Source of the DNA: Pteria penguin
Lineage: Eukaryota; Mollusca; Bivalvia; Pterioida; Pteriidae
Length of the DNA stretch: 64,000 nucleotides
Direction: 5' to 3'
NCBI GenBank assembly: GCA_035048485.1
Contig: CM068587.1
Span: 54,221,501-54,285,500 of the forward strand
The notes under the pieces were generated by a model. It had not been told where the DNA came from. It saw only the letters and a list, made by a program, of their open reading frames with translations, and made no database searches. The position numbers and the translations under genes are program-made. Below, piece after piece: positions 1-14,539 of this stretch; positions within the stretch are counted from its first letter, which is position 1; every line of letters begins with the position of its first letter.

Positions 1-29
1 CTCATTCAAAATACCAGGCACCGAGGAGT

Positions 30-95
30 TACCAGCCGTAGTCGAACCTGGGACCTGTGGGTCAAGGGCAAACTCGTTACCGACCGTGCCATATC
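30..95 (-). repeat. tRNA-like SINE head, fragment
   Basis: Read on the minus strand this piece has an A-box-like TGGCACGGTCGGTAA followed by a B-box-like GGTTCGACTAC at tRNA spacing. No mature tRNA fold or complete SINE body is evident, so it is called a degraded SINE head rather than a tRNA gene. Confidence 0.4.
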
Positions 96-1709
<1,614 letters not shown>

Positions 1710-2533
1710 TATTTAAGTACTAGTCGCAAGTAGTGGCCCTAAATGAATGATAGGGCCACAATTCCTTACGTTGCGTAAACTTGCATTTTTGATAAACGGA
1801 ATGGCCGGCACGATTCTACGCATTTCGGCATCAAATGGAGCAAATATCTAACATATATAAACATAAAGCAAACGATCGGCAATGTTATCTTACCCCCGAT
1901 CTGTCGTCTTCGAAGGCTCTACACACATTTTTTCCCAACCTATTTCAAATTTGCCGGTTTTTGTGTCAGCCATTCGGTCTCGCGAGATCTCGTTAACAGA
2001 AACCTCGCAAAAAGAGGCGGAGCTGACGAAAAACACGTGGTCATTGTTATTTTTATGTCATTTCTCTGTTCACATTTTATTCATCGACTAGTTATTTATG
2101 AAGAAGAAAACTAAATTGAAATGACCAGAAATGCGGTAACTAGCCGATAAATAAAATGTAAACAGAGAAATGACATAAAAATAACAATGACCACGCACCC
2201 ATGACCACGTGTTTTTCGTCAGCTCCGCCTCTTTTTGTGAGGTTTCTTTTAACGAGATCTCGCGTGACCGAATGGTTGACACAGAAACCGGCAAATTTGA
2301 AACAGGTTGGGAAAAAATGTGTGTAGAGCCTTCAGACGACAGATCGGGGGTAAGATAACATTGCCGATCGTTTGCTTTATGTTTATATATGTCAGATATT
2401 TGCTCCATTTGATGCCGAAATGCGTAGAATCGTGCCGGCCATTCCGTTTATCAAAAATGCAAGTTTACGCAACGTAAGGAATTGTGGCCCTATCATTCAT
2501 TTAGGGCCACTACTTGCGGCTATTTAAGTACTA
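1710..2533. mobile_element. Foldback (long inverted repeat) element with 13-bp direct flanks
   Basis: Two arms of about 370-385 bp (1723-2094 and 2137-2520) are near-perfect reverse complements around a loop of about 42 bp. The outer ends read GTCGCAAGTAGTGGCCCT on the left and, reverse-complemented, GCCGCAAGTAGTGGCCCT on the right. Directly outside both ends is the same 13-mer TATTTAAGTACTA (1710-1722 and 2521-2533), which looks like a target-site duplication. No transposase is encoded, so this is non-autonomous. The right arm carries a small extra piece (GCACCCATGACCAC) beside the CACGTG. Superfamily is not assigned; the duplication is longer than usual for most cut-and-paste families. Confidence 0.88.
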
Positions 2534-3823
2534 ATGTATCACTCATTTCCTGATTTATATTGAGAACAAGATTTCAACTGAACCTTCGACTTCGAAAATA
2601 CTCAAATTGAAATATTCAGTACGTGTTTTTCTATATAAAAAATATATATGTATACTTAATTTTACTATCTTCCCATAACACTATTTATCTACATTTTTAA
2701 AGTGAGCGAGTTGAATGAAACAGAAGTCGTCGACATTTACAAAAATGATACATGGTATTCTCTTAAGCTTTTAAAGGTCTGAACGACTTTATTTCCTATC
2801 ATTTACACAGTAGATCATGACGAAATCTAAGCCAAAGCATAAATATGAAATGAGGTTAAATATGCCATTAAATATGAATCTTCTATCATTGTGGATATGT
2901 AGTGTCACATACCAGTACATTCTGACCTTTCTAAGGAGGTCAAAGAAAAGTTTTAGAGTTAAGAATATTGACATCGGGACATGATTAGTCCATTAATGTT
3001 TGACCTGGTTTTGTATGATTTTTAGTGAACAGCATTAGCAGTGTAAAATACATAACCAGTAGTATATCATATATACATGTATATATTATATGTTGAAATG
3101 AAAAACAGCAACCCGGCGGTACAGAACGATAGAATGACTAAAAAAAAAAAAGAAAAAAATACACTTTAAAGAGAAGAGTATGAGAAAATGACAGAAAATA
3201 GAAGACCGCCAGTAATATACGATGAAAATATTCTACGGACAGAACAGTAAGATGGACTGATAAAGAACAGCATCTTAGAGATTGTGGAGTACCAAGAAAT
3301 AAAAGAAAAATATCAGTCCCAGGATAGAAGTATATTAAAATGGCTGAAAACACCAGAGATATCTCTTGCATAAATATAGCGAAATCAAAAAGACATGCAG
3401 AAATAACAAATAAATATTAGGTATTAGGAATATAATTTTGTACATAAATTTGCACACAAAACATATCTACCAGACAGGTGACGTTGATCAGAAAGAGATG
3501 AAAAAGACAGGTTAATATCACCGACCACGTTAATAAGATGGAGAGGGCGCGATCTAACTCACCTTTATGACAAATCTGTCCACGGACATGCCTAGCAGAC
3601 AATAGAACTGATCATGTTAATAAGATAGAAAGTGCAAGACCTAACTTACTCGTATGACAAATATCTGGACGGGCATGCATAGTAAACAGTAGAGTAGGTA
3701 CACAACAAGGCATCACAAACATTGACGATTGTAATGATGTCACGGTACTTACGACAGTCAGTTGAAGGGGTCACACCTTTGACGTTGTTATACGGTCCAC
3801 GAGCACGCCTTCACAATATCTTC
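2534..3823. other. intergenic, no gene seen
   Basis: AT-rich sequence with short chance open frames only. Two segments near 3480-3680 share the words ACCTAACT and ATGACAAAT and may be an old local duplication. Confidence 0.55.
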
Positions 3824-3870
<47 letters not shown>

Positions 3871-3907
3871 CAACAAGAACAACAACAAGAACAACAACAA
3901 CAACAAC

Positions 3908-3945
<38 letters not shown>

Positions 3946-3977
3946 TGATGAAGATGATAAAGAGAATAATAATAATG

Positions 3978-4045
<68 letters not shown>
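3824..4045. repeat. (AAT)n microsatellite with AAC/GAT interruptions
   Basis: A 222-bp trinucleotide tract, mostly AAT, interrupted by CAA/GAA and GATGATGAAGAT blocks. Because the period is three, several frames stay open as poly-Asn, poly-Ile or similar; these are not genes. Confidence 0.96.
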
Positions 4046-4069
4046 CACAAGCAAATTCAGAGAATTGAG

Positions 4070-4529
4070 GTCCCCCGCTTTAGGGGTTCTATCAGTAAGG
4101 GTGCAGTGATCTGTGACATACATCTGTGGCTGTGCATGTCTACAGACACACATGCCAAATATGAAGGACCTACGTCTAACGGTTAAAAAGTTACATTGAA
4201 GTAGGTCAAAGGTCATGGTCAAGGTCACATGATAAAAATTCTGGTACCAACGTAAAGGTATTGCAATTAGGGACATATACGCCAAATACGAAGGCCCTAC
4301 GTTTAACAGTTAAAAAGTTACATTGAAGTAGGACAAAGGTCACGATCAAGATCAAGGTCACATGATAAAAATTTTGGTACCAACGGAAAGGTATAGCAAT
4401 TAGGGGCACACATGCCCTACTTCTTACGGTTAAAACGTTATGACCAAGGTTAAAGTTTTTGTGACCGACGGACAGACAGACAGACGAATGAGATTTAATG
4501 TCCCTACGCTTTCGCGAAAAGCGCGGGAC
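4070..4529. mobile_element. Non-autonomous element with GTCCCCCGCTTT termini
   Basis: The left end reads GTCCCCCGCTTTAGG and the right end, reverse-complemented, GTCCCGCGCTTTTCGCGAAA. The interior contains two copies, about 130 bp apart, of a segment with GTTAAAAAGTTACATTGAAG and AAGGTCA words, then a GACAGACAGAC tract. A shorter, more symmetrical relative lies at 53430-53645. No coding capacity. Confidence 0.7.
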
Positions 4530-7500
4530 AATAATGATGATGATGATGATGATATTTAAGAGTACCGTACCGTCTACCAAACAGAGAGAACGAGGTTCAG
4601 AACCCTACCTCCCCTGGACGGGAGTAGAGAAGGTCCGTCATAAAGTCCCCACTGCCCCGTTAGTCAGTGCGCAAATGCTGGAGGAAAACTGCATTCAACT
4701 GCTCTGGAATCCTATACAAAATTTGCTGGGTTTTTTGTGATTGTCTCAGTCATATCGTAGATGTTGAAAGTTTTTAAGCATTTCCGAACCTGATTAAACT
4801 CTATAGCCTTCCTATGAAGTTAAGATAAAAAATTAGGGGTTAAGGTACTACTGGCCACGTACTGCTGAAATGTAACGAAGCTCTTCATATGATCTGTAGA
4901 ATTTTCCAAATGTCTTCCGAAATTTGTTGTATCTTTCAGTCAATGTTAGAGGTAACTGTGTATTCTTATAAATTGTTTTATCTTTTAATAAATTAATTAA
5001 TTAGTTAAAATTTTGAAGGAAAGTAAAACCGTAAGTACATACTGTAGCAAATCGTACCATTGTGAAATATAGATAGTATATAATGGGTGACATCACCATA
5101 TCTTACTAAAAAAAACCCCGTACAATTGGAAATCCAAAATTGTCACGTTTATATTTCAACAGTCATAATGCATTTTTTTTTTTTTTGCTTTACGTCATTT
5201 TCTATAAATATTCCTCGATAATGTATCGGTTAGATCACCTGACATGATTCACAGTTGTGATATACCCAACACCCCGACTACACAGACATCTTAGACATCT
5301 GACAGGGTCTTTACCTTCACATTACCTTCACCTGACACACACCCAGCCGCCATGCATCAAATTAATCATGGTCCCAAGGAGATCGGACCCATGACCCTCC
5401 AACTACGAAGCTACCTCGGTAACGTTTGGCCATGCCAATTTTTTAAGAGTAACAAAGGGGACTTGTTCGGATGTTGTTTATCTTTATGTCATTGACTTGA
5501 GCAAGATTTGCCCGTAGAATCGCCATAAGCTTGGCAGGGTCTATATATCTGGCAAGCACTACTCTTACTTTGGACAGCTAAGCGTCGACATACACGTGCC
5601 AAACAAGACCTACATAGAACAAGTGGGTCAACAATGTTCGCAACACCAGACGTCATGAGTACATATCTAAGAGCTCAGATTCACAAGTGTCATAAATTCA
5701 GCTTTTGTAGTTGGATTGTTGTCTTCTCCCCATATATTAATAGGCATGATATTTCCAGATATTAGCAAGTGTATAATCAGTTTACATTTGTAAATTCAGT
5801 ACATATGCATCACGGCGGGTGTGACTTGTCGGTAGGGAATACTTACCATATCACGGTGCCTGTTCCCGTCTCCATAATTGCTTTTTTGTGTTGTACTTTT
5901 GACATTTCTATCGTTTTTCATTTAGTATCTGACCCGTATACGCTTTACACAAAGACTGTCCACAGAAATTGGAAAAAAGCGAAGTGGCAGGGGAGAGGGG
6001 TTGCTATATATCATGTTGCAATGAAAGTCAGGACACGGACTGAAACGGTTTAATCATTTTACTTTAATATGAAATTTCATAATCCTATAAGGACCTCGAA
6101 TATAACAGTCAGCTTTTAAGATATGTATTCACTTTTCAGAGATATTTTTTCTTCACAAGAATATGTATTGCTACATTGAAAATGATGTACTCTGTCGTGG
6201 ATTAGAACATAATCATCTTCAAACATGTCGTCATTGTTAAACGTGTTGTAATTAAAAGTTTAAGAAGCACTTCACTACAAAAGCTATGATCTTTTCTTTA
6301 AAAACTAAATTGGCTTGCTTCGAGACATGTCCACAGACTGTCCAATTGGATATTTAAATGGAATTTTCGGATTGATCAACAAGTACATACATCTACAGTC
6401 GCTAACAAAAGGAGCAGCACGTGCCTTTGCTGTAATACGGTTTCCTCTGACCTGCGGGGTAAGCCGACCTTCATCGTGATCACTTTATACTGCACAGCGG
6501 GTGTAGCCAACCGTCATAGAAGCTTACAGAGGCCTGATACTGCTTGACATGTATGGATAGCCAAAACTAGAAAATATACTGACTTTATGACACAACATGG
6601 CGATGACTGTTTGTGGGTAGATCTAATTTTTCTCTGAGACGGAGATGGCAGACCAACGGAATGGGCTTAGTCTTTTTAGCGCTTGATTAGTCATGCGATT
6701 CTTGCCACATGTCAGTGCAGAGCTTAAACATATTTTACGTGTATAATATTTTACATACGGCAGGTATACTATACCAACAGAGGAAGCTTACTTATTTTAC
6801 CTGTCGTTCTGCAGAGTGGGTGAAGCTCGTGATCAGGATGAGCCCTATATTTGTCCCATGTGTTGTTGAGGGTGTGTCCTTGTCTCCATTGACATTGTTT
6901 ATTGTATAATTACTAATATATGGACATAGATATTAATTTCATACACGTCTATTCACCCCAGGTAAACATATAGAAAATAGGAAAGAAAAATATCCTATTG
7001 GCACAGGTTTTGTTGATCTCGAATCCTTTAAATAATGAGTAAGGTATGTCACGCATTCTTGAACTTTTAATTGATTTCGGTTGAAACATTGGTCTATCTG
7101 TAGGGTGTATATACTCTTATTGGGGCTTGATCACAGCCAGCAATCAGGAGGCGCTCTACGTTATAATGAAGTCAAATACCCCCGTAGGTACAGTACCATT
7201 TCCCCTGCTATAGATGTCCTCAATTGCACATTGAAAGCACTGGGATTAAACGATATAATTACAATACTTATTTGTGGCGTAGATACGAACTACGAAACCT
7301 CATTTATCAAATTATGCATTACCTTCGATGCAAAATTTATGACTTTCGACCACACATAAATTAATATCATCTGATCTCGCATAAGATCTCTTTATTTTAT
7401 TCAGACTTGTCAGTCTAAGAATTATAATAATCTATACTCGTAAGCTAATTATGTGGAACAATGATTTAAACAGGCAAAATACATCAGGTTCATCTAGTAA

Positions 7501-8733
7501 TATAATCGATTAAAATAAAGAGCAAAAATTGTAAATTTCGACTAATTTTGGCTAGATTCACATCACATTCCCCTGTAGTTATGCATAATCCACAAAACAT
7601 GGATTAGAATTATTTATGCCACTGGGTCGGTAATTTTATATCCTGGGGGTCATAAAATTCAAAATAGGTTAGATATATAAATTACAATACACACTGCCAA
7701 ATGAAAGTTACACTTGAGTGTTGCAGTTCTTTACACGTGTCCGAATTTTTAAAAATATCCTAATATGGTGACATACTTAAAATGAAAAATGTGCCGATTT
7801 AAACGTCCACCTTCAAGTCTGTCATGAAGGAATGCAAGAGAATTGAAGTATTTCCAAGTTTTATATGAATATTTTATAAATATAGCATACCTGTCATGGA
7901 GAAATAATTAGTAGAGCTGTTAGGTCGTATTTTGAGCCAAATATTAGGTTTGGTTACACATTCCTTTAATAAACGGTTCATATTACTAGGTAGATTTTGA
8001 CTTGGGTTCATCATGCGGAACCATGATAAACAATCAAATGTCACCTATAATTCCAACCCCGAAATTCAGTTTTTAGTACTTGGGGACAATGGAATTCCCA
8101 TTAAAATATTCAAAAATTTATCAGTACATGTACAATCATATCATTCCAACACATGACTTGGTCTTAGGTGTTGAATTATAAATACATCCCTTTGAATTAT
8201 TTGTACTGCAAAAAAGTAATAATGATCTAGTAGTATGCACTTCAGTTCTAGGCCTTGGAATTACTTTTAACATAAAGCATTAATAAGTATGTGATTAAAT
8301 TCTTAAACAAAATGTAAACTTTAACAACAAAGTTTTCCAAACCAATTGCCAGTCTTGACAATAGCATGCGAACGTGCCTGTCTAAAGGAGATTCGGCTCA
8401 TGAAGTCAGAGAAACAATTCCATAGTTTGAATACACCATAGTTATCCCATAGAACCACCATACGGTTATCGGCTATACTTCCTGTTTTCCTAATCGTAAA
8501 TGCACTAGTGCCCTGAATATCCCATTTCAAGATGATGTTATCCAGTTTATTGTCACATTTTATATAAATTTATCGACTAAGATAACACAGATATGAGTGA
8601 GCAATGTTCAGTATCACACCAGGATTATTTTCCCTCAATGATGGTGGCACCGGTCTGGTGTGATGATTGATATATTTTGGACCTATTGAATAAACCCAAA
8701 AGAAATAGTGAAGGTTCACTTACATACAAGCGT
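4530..8733. other. intergenic, no gene seen
   Basis: After a short GAT-rich tract (4531-4555) this 4.2-kb stretch is AT-rich with only small chance open frames. One degraded tRNA-like SINE head lies at 5372-5445. Nothing else is recognised. Confidence 0.55.
5372..5445 (-). repeat. Degraded tRNA-like SINE head
   Basis: On the minus strand an A-box-like TGGCCAAACGTTACC is followed about 35 bases later by the B-box-like GGGTCCGATCTCC. There is no closed acceptor stem and no SINE body nearby, so the call is tentative. Confidence 0.3.
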
Positions 8734-8790
8734 CGGTGGCAGATCCAGAGATTTATTGAAGGAGGGTTTGTCAAAAACAAATTTCCGAAG
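8734..8790 (+). mobile_element. Truncated end of the CAGTGGCGGATCCAG element family
   Basis: CGGTGGCAGATCCAGAGATT followed by GAAGGAGGG resembles the left terminus of the elements at 22304, 51799 and 61306. No partner terminus was found, so it is probably a remnant. Confidence 0.35.
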
Positions 8791-8894
8791 AGAGTGTAGA
8801 AACATGTCGTAAGGTGTATATTACTTGTTTTACTGCCACAAAATACCAACAAACGTCAGCACATACTTACCCGGATGACAGAAAACCGACCAGT

Positions 8895-8970
8895 CGCCAA
8901 CGGAATTCGAATTTAGGAAATTTCGATCCGGAGCCAAACACTATAACCACTGAGCCACGTCGGTTCCGGG
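8895..8970 (-). repeat. tRNA-like SINE head, fragment
   Basis: The reverse complement contains TGGCTCAGTGGTTATAGTG, a good A box, followed by a weaker B-box region (GGATCGAAA). It resembles the head of the SINE at 33981-34244. Confidence 0.45.
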
Positions 8971-9378
8971 AATTCAGACAGAATGACTCCAGTAGTTGAA
9001 ATGATAACAGCATTTCATTCGAAAATATGCCATAGTAGATCTTTCCGTTAAGTATAGATATCTGGTGGGAGTATATACATCAAAGATCGTGGTGTCAAAA
9101 TACATGTTCTGACAGACAGATACAGTGGGTATCCATCAAGATGTTGATAGCTTGATCAACGATTTTTATTTTGAACACAAACAGCAGAACATTCGTGGAT
9201 ATCAATCATCTCTACGATTCTAGATAGCCTTTGTATTTATGCTATCATTCACACTTACTCACTTTGCAGTTTATGAAACTCGTAAAAGATTTGATTGCTA
9301 CTTTGACCATGATCTGATTTGCTCAGTTCTTGTTTTATGTTACACAAAAGGTTATTGCACTTGTACTGTGACAATATC

Positions 9379-9503
9379 TACCTGATGGGATGCAAAGAAA
9401 TTTAGACCTTTGCAGCACACCCATCAGAAGCAGTGAGGGACATTTACGTGCTAAGTCGACCGTGAAACGGAACCTTGGGTTTTACCGTCTCATCCCATAT
9501 ACA
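9379..9503 (-). repeat. SINE body fragment, reverse orientation
   Basis: The words CAGAAGCAGTGAGGGACATT, CGTGCTAAGTCGACCGTG and TTTTACCGTCTCATCC are the reverse complement of the SINE body seen intact at 50781-51059. The tRNA-like head is missing. Confidence 0.7.
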
Positions 9504-9564
9504 GGTCACCGGCAACCATAACTGGGACTGGGGTCCGACTCCGGCTCAACACCCCCCCCCCTTT

Positions 9565-9760
9565 CCCCTGATAGCAATATAAAACCGAAGTCCGGTCTCT
9601 CGGTATATTTTGGCAAATAAAAGATCCCTCCCTGTTTCGGGTGTGTTCGTAGCATGTTCGTAGCATAAAGCAAAATAAAGAAGCAATGCACCAGGCAGGT
9701 GTCGCCACCATGTAAGTGCAATAATCTTTCAGTGGTGTAAAACAATAACAAAACAAAACA
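9565..9760 (+). repeat. SINE body and tail fragment, forward orientation
   Basis: It contains AAAACCGAAGTCCGGTCTC, AAAAGATCCCTCCCTGTTTC, GCACCAGGCAGGTGTCGCC and a terminal GTGTAAAACAATAAC, the body of the window's main SINE family. A short internal duplication of GTTCGTAGCAT is present. Confidence 0.7.
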
Positions 9761-12619
9761 AAAACCGTTAGCAATACTGTAACATTGTATATTTTGGAGC
9801 TTTATGGCCGGTGTGGTTAGCCAGAAAGAGACACCTACTCTTCTTGGGCACAGGATCTCATCTCCTATTCTCAGAATCCACAAACGTTCACAGTGGTACG
9901 TGTTTCTCAAGGTTAACAGATCGATTTCTAGAATTGTTTAAGGTGTTTATCACCTTGCACTTTCACATCGCAATATGGAGGAATTTGTTTGGGTTTTTTT
10001 ATTATTACTTGCGAAAGTAATGCAAAGCTCTGATAAACCGAGCACGATTAATATTTTTAACATCAATTTTCACACTTCCTTAAGAATGAGTGTTTGAATA
10101 TTCTACTCTTTAGTTAGAATGAGTGTTTGAATTTTCAACCTATAAATGCAAATTAATGTTCGAAATTTCCACTCATTTTCATACTATTGTATATATAATT
10201 AATTCAAACATTCAGAAAGGAGTTGCAGCTGAAAATAAATGTTTTAAAAAAGGCACTCAAAAAGAGCATTGAAGGAAAACACGTTTACCTTAATGAGGGT
10301 ACTGACCCCAACAAAAACGTTTTACGCCCATCATTTGTATATTTTCAACATTTCTTTGGTGCAAGTAAAATGCATTTGCATCTCAACAAAAGAACAAAAT
10401 AAAGGTTAAAAGAGACATACTTTATTTTCTAGTATAATGTACAAATAAATGAAAGACATTTGTATTTGATGCTAAACTTCTAAAATTAAACAGCAAGACA
10501 CAAAGGTCTGTAACAACTATAACAGCATTATGCGTTAGTGAGCAAGACTATTGTCCCACAAGCGTCTCTAATCTCAGATATGCATTGAAAAACATGTTTT
10601 ATCTGACATTAGTCGAACAGCATGATCAGTTTTATTCTTTCAAAAATATAAAACAGAAGTGTGCAATTCATATGAACAAGTGCTTCTAAATTTTGTGATT
10701 AATTCTAAAAATCTGACTTCACATAAAGACAGTTCAATCTTTCAGTTCATCTTTTCGCTAAGAGATAAAAAGGATTATTAATAATCAAGTGAATGGATTA
10801 GTTTGGTGTACTCAAAGACAAGTAACACGATTCTTTCTGACATGCGCAATGAATGTCAAGAGTGAGTGAACAAAAATTTTATCAGTCCTAAAATAGACTT
10901 CCTGCCTTCACCATGTGTTAGTATCACTCCACCGTGCTGCAAAACATCCTGTAGGGCTGGTTAGAGACACGAAATGCCAGGATGTAATGCTGTTGTTTAA
11001 ACAATTCACACACAACTTACTAACATGGATGGACAAACAGCACAAACACGTGATTCAAGGATAAAAGTTGCTATCCTTTCGAACTCGAAATATTTGAGCA
11101 ACTTTATCACTTCTTGTTGTTAGATTTGTAAACTGCACACTAAACATCACGTGATACATTTCATCTGGTCATGTGACCATTTGTCATTGGAGCACCATTA
11201 CCTAAAATCTGACAAAGAATTTCCCTACTCACCAAAAAGGTGGTGAAGCCGAGTCGTACATGATTTAATTCGTCCCAAAATCAGTTTCAATGTGTGATTG
11301 TAAAATGAAAGGCAGTTATGTCTTTTCAAGAATATGCAAAAATAAATAATGATACATTGACTAGGCTTTCAAATTAACAATAGATCAATAAGGAAATAAT
11401 CCGGACCAAACTTTAAGAAGTGCTCATGGAAAATAAGTACACTTCATAATTTTGTGATTTGCATTTAAAGACAAACACTCTTAGACCCAATTTTCTTAAG
11501 TCTGAATCAACGATTTGGACATTAAGCTTTTGTGACTTAACGCTTAAAGTAGACCGTGCAATCGTACCATGAGTAAATAAGTAGATATTGAAAAAAAAAT
11601 ACTGAACACTTAAGTTTTGCACATGGAAGCATAAAGCATTAAATGGATGACCAATCTCTAAGAAACGTCAAAAGCCAAAACGGTCAGAAGGCAAAAGCTG
11701 CCAAAAACTGTACGACAATTGAAAAAAAAACCCGTCGTCTAGGATACAGATAATAAAAATTACACTATATCAGGTTTGCACGTAGCAGATAGACTTTTGA
11801 TGCTATCTTATCTTTTCGTTTCACATTGTAAGCACATTACAGAATTCTCTTTTGTCGTGATTTTTTTAAAAGAGAGCATACAACGAATGTTTTGAACGTG
11901 AAACAAGGGTAGCTAGATCACGGATTTATCCTTTTTCCCACGACAGCTATAAATTGTTTAAAAAGTCGATAATTCATTTAAACAAGTGTGGTTTTTAAAT
12001 CTTTACATAATCTGTATGTTTAAGAATTTCAAATATAGAAACTTGCAGCGATTGCAAACTGATATAGTGCAGCTAAAAGAAGGATATCTTTATTCAATAT
12101 ACGCCTACCAATAAATTCTTCCTAGCCGTGTCAAAACCTGGCATATTTTCTTTTCATCTGAGAGCTTAATAACGAGAAATCTGACAGATAAACAGAACTC
12201 TTCAACGTGGAAACCAATAAAGCTTTAAGTAGATCTGCCCATGATAACAATTAATTAGAACAACTTGGTCTAAAAGCAGAAATAGGTAATACCTACTTCT
12301 AAATAATTCATTGCACAAAAATCTTGATCAAGCAAATTCTTTGATCGATCGACATAAATATATAATAAAAGCACAAGTAGTTCACGAGTTTCTGATACTC
12401 ATACAATCACAGTAGAAAAGAAACCATCACTCTCTAGAGATGTCGCTGCTTTGACGCACCCCACGTAACATCCCCAATTAAGTCCACGTGACTTGTAACG
12501 CGCGTTGATTGGCTGATATGAAATGACGTTGTATCGTGATCTATGTACATTTGAGACGACTTGTCCTTTCTGTAAGTGTGTACATATAACTGATGGATGA
12601 AATTTTGGTTTAGCACTTA
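9761..12619. other. region downstream of the Rho gene, possible 3' UTR in part
   Basis: AT-rich DNA immediately 3' of the Rho stop codon on the minus strand. It has no other recognisable gene. A transcript end may lie near 12089 or as far as 10421, where minus-strand AATAAA occurs; the sequence alone does not decide which is used. Confidence 0.4.
12089..12094 (-). promoter_or_regulatory. candidate polyadenylation signal of the Rho gene
   Basis: Plus-strand TTTATT gives AATAAA on the coding strand, about 530 bp past the stop codon. AATAAA is common in such AT-rich DNA, so this is only a candidate. Confidence 0.25.
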
Positions 12620-13111
12620 TCACACAAAACAACAAAACCGTTTCCATCCGGTTTTCTTGAACTGCTTTTGTTCCGAAACACTCGTTTGTGATAAAGGCTC
12701 GAGTTTCTGTCCATTCTTTTTCGATCGCCGGGTACTTTTGTTTCTTTTTAAAGGTTCCGCAAGTTTTAGCGCTGATATAAGTGCAGTGTCAAAAACTTCC
12801 TTCAAATTCTTTTGCGTAAGTGCGGAACATTCGATGTATGTTGCCCCAATGTCATCTGCAAGGCGCTGAGCCTCGTTTTCGGGAATAGGTTGCTCCTTAT
12901 AGTGAGCAAGTTCAATCAACACTTTGACGTCATTTCTGAGGTCACACTGTGTACCAACTAAGACTATGGGTGCTTTGGGACAATGTTTTCTAATTTCAGG
13001 AACCCATTTCTCTGTAACGTTATGGAATGACGTTGGTGTAACTACACTGAAGCACAATAAGAAAACATCCGTGTTCGGGTAGCACAGGGGTCGGAGGGAA
13101 TCGAAGTCGTC
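12620..13111 (-). CDS. RhoU: RhoU/RhoV-like GTPase, exon 3 (C-terminal)
   Basis: This exon encodes residues 85-247 of the spliced 247-residue protein and the stop codon. It opens after the acceptor TTTCTTTACAG at GACGACTTC, which restores [13 protein letters not shown] across the junction. It holds the G4 motif TQCD (138-141), the Rho insert region with [20 protein letters not shown], and G5 ECSAL (178-182). A basic stretch at about 207-217 precedes the C-terminus KRFCCFV. Human RHOU and RHOV also end in CCFV, which is known to be palmitoylated instead of prenylated, so membrane targeting by Cys244/Cys245 is the expected mode. Family role: actin and adhesion remodelling downstream of Wnt/PAK signalling. 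Confidence 0.96.
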   Translation of the reverse strand, partial: DDFDSLRPLCYPNTDVFLLCFSVVTPTSFHNVTEKWVPEIRKHCPKAPIVLVGTQCDLRNDVKVLIELAHYKEQPIPENEAQRLADDIGATYIECSALTQKNLKEVFDTALISALKLAEPLKRNKSTRRSKKNGQKLEPLSQTSVSEQKQFKKTGWKRFCCFV

Positions 13112-13327
13112 CTGTAAAGAAACAGACAAGAACATTTACATACTATATGCGATCATGTTCTTAAACTATTAAATTACGATTGGTTACCTTTAAGAAATAA
13201 TCATTTTAATCAATAAAGGTATTCTCTCTGTCGTCATTTGACAATCGAAAAATCAAGATTAAAAAGCTTTTTCAAATATTTATGTACATATTTATGTTTC
13301 ATTTGGCGCAAGTCTTCGCTAAACCCG

Positions 13328-13387
13328 ATATATTGGTTGCTAATTTGCAGACGACACATTTGGTCGTCTGCTGCAAACCAAATATAC
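13328..13387. other. imperfect hairpin in intron 2
   Basis: GCAGACGAC (13348-13356) and GTCGTCTGC (13363-13371) pair perfectly around a short loop. Flanking ATATTGGTTGC and GCAAACCAAATAT extend the stem with bulges to about 58 nt in total. It could be a fossil inverted-repeat element or a chance fold. Confidence 0.4.
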
Positions 13388-14539
13388 ATCTTTGCGTATG
13401 TGCTCGTTTGGAATATATACTTTCAACATATTGGCGTGAATTAATCTTATTCAATATTGACAAGACTGTGGCTAAGGTTTCATTCAATATTTACTATCTA
13501 TGACCTACATCTCTTCTTCATATCGGGTCAAAGCTAAGTCAAAACATAGGCACTTCGCATGGTATACATCGCTAGACAATCGTTTTCAATGTTTAAACAG
13601 TGTTTTGAAACGAAACCCGCTCAATATTCGTGCAGCTCTTTAGAAGACATGAATGAGACTAGCCGTTAAAAGCCATGCTGTATGATCAAAAGAATGATGG
13701 GTGGATTTTAATATGAATATTGACTACAGGTCGGATAATACTTCTCGCAGACGTTCTTTGTCGGCTGCTATCTACGTTCCCACATACGACATGAATGGAA
13801 TACTTAATCTACCCTATTTTTGTTGTAGATTATATTTTTGAGATAGGTAAAGCCTTTACAACTTAAGCACAAAACAGGGAGCGGTGTATTCCAAACAAAT
13901 CAGACGAGACTCGCAAGATTTGAAACGAATGTTGAAAGTCTCAATCTTTCAAACATGTGCAAACATCATTTGTTTTCGAATACAATTTACATATGCAAAT
14001 AGTTGAAAGTGATTAATCGCGGTTTATAAATTTGTGGAAATAGAAAATGTATCCGTGCGGTTCATACAGTGAATCACAACTCTATGTATACAATGACTGA
14101 GTCTCTCCTGTACGTAGATTTGTCATCAATTCGTAATGCTTAGCCATCACCTATTCTCACCTGAACAATTAGTACAGGTGATATCTTTGTTCTGTGTGTG
14201 TCATTGTTCGCTATAAATGGTCTGGTTATGACATGTCAGTAAGATTTCGCAAGTTTCTACAGATAATGATAATATTATGAAGGGGGTAAGGGGGCATAAA
14301 AAGACCAGAAATTTATATTTGAATTTTAGGAGATGTTTATAAAAACAATCATACTTGACAAGTCTATACAAATCACTGTTGAATAATACATTAAGGCACA
14401 AGTACCATTATCTAAGCAACACAAAGAGGATGTTTGTTTAAAAATTACTGTGTGAATAGTAGGAGATGTGGTAAATAGCCCCCCCCCCTCCCCACTTCTT
14501 TCGAATGAAATTTCATTTAAGCGAACATGCTCCTGAAAC

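Noticed and set aside
1882..2408. Two open frames on opposite strands encoding nearly the same peptide (FSQP.SNLPV.VS.IRSREISL)
   Set aside because: The identity is explained by the inverted arms of the foldback element; no start context or conserved domain supports coding.
3722..4285. Overlapping poly-Asn and poly-Ile open frames on both strands
   Set aside because: They cover the AAT microsatellite and a non-coding repeat element.
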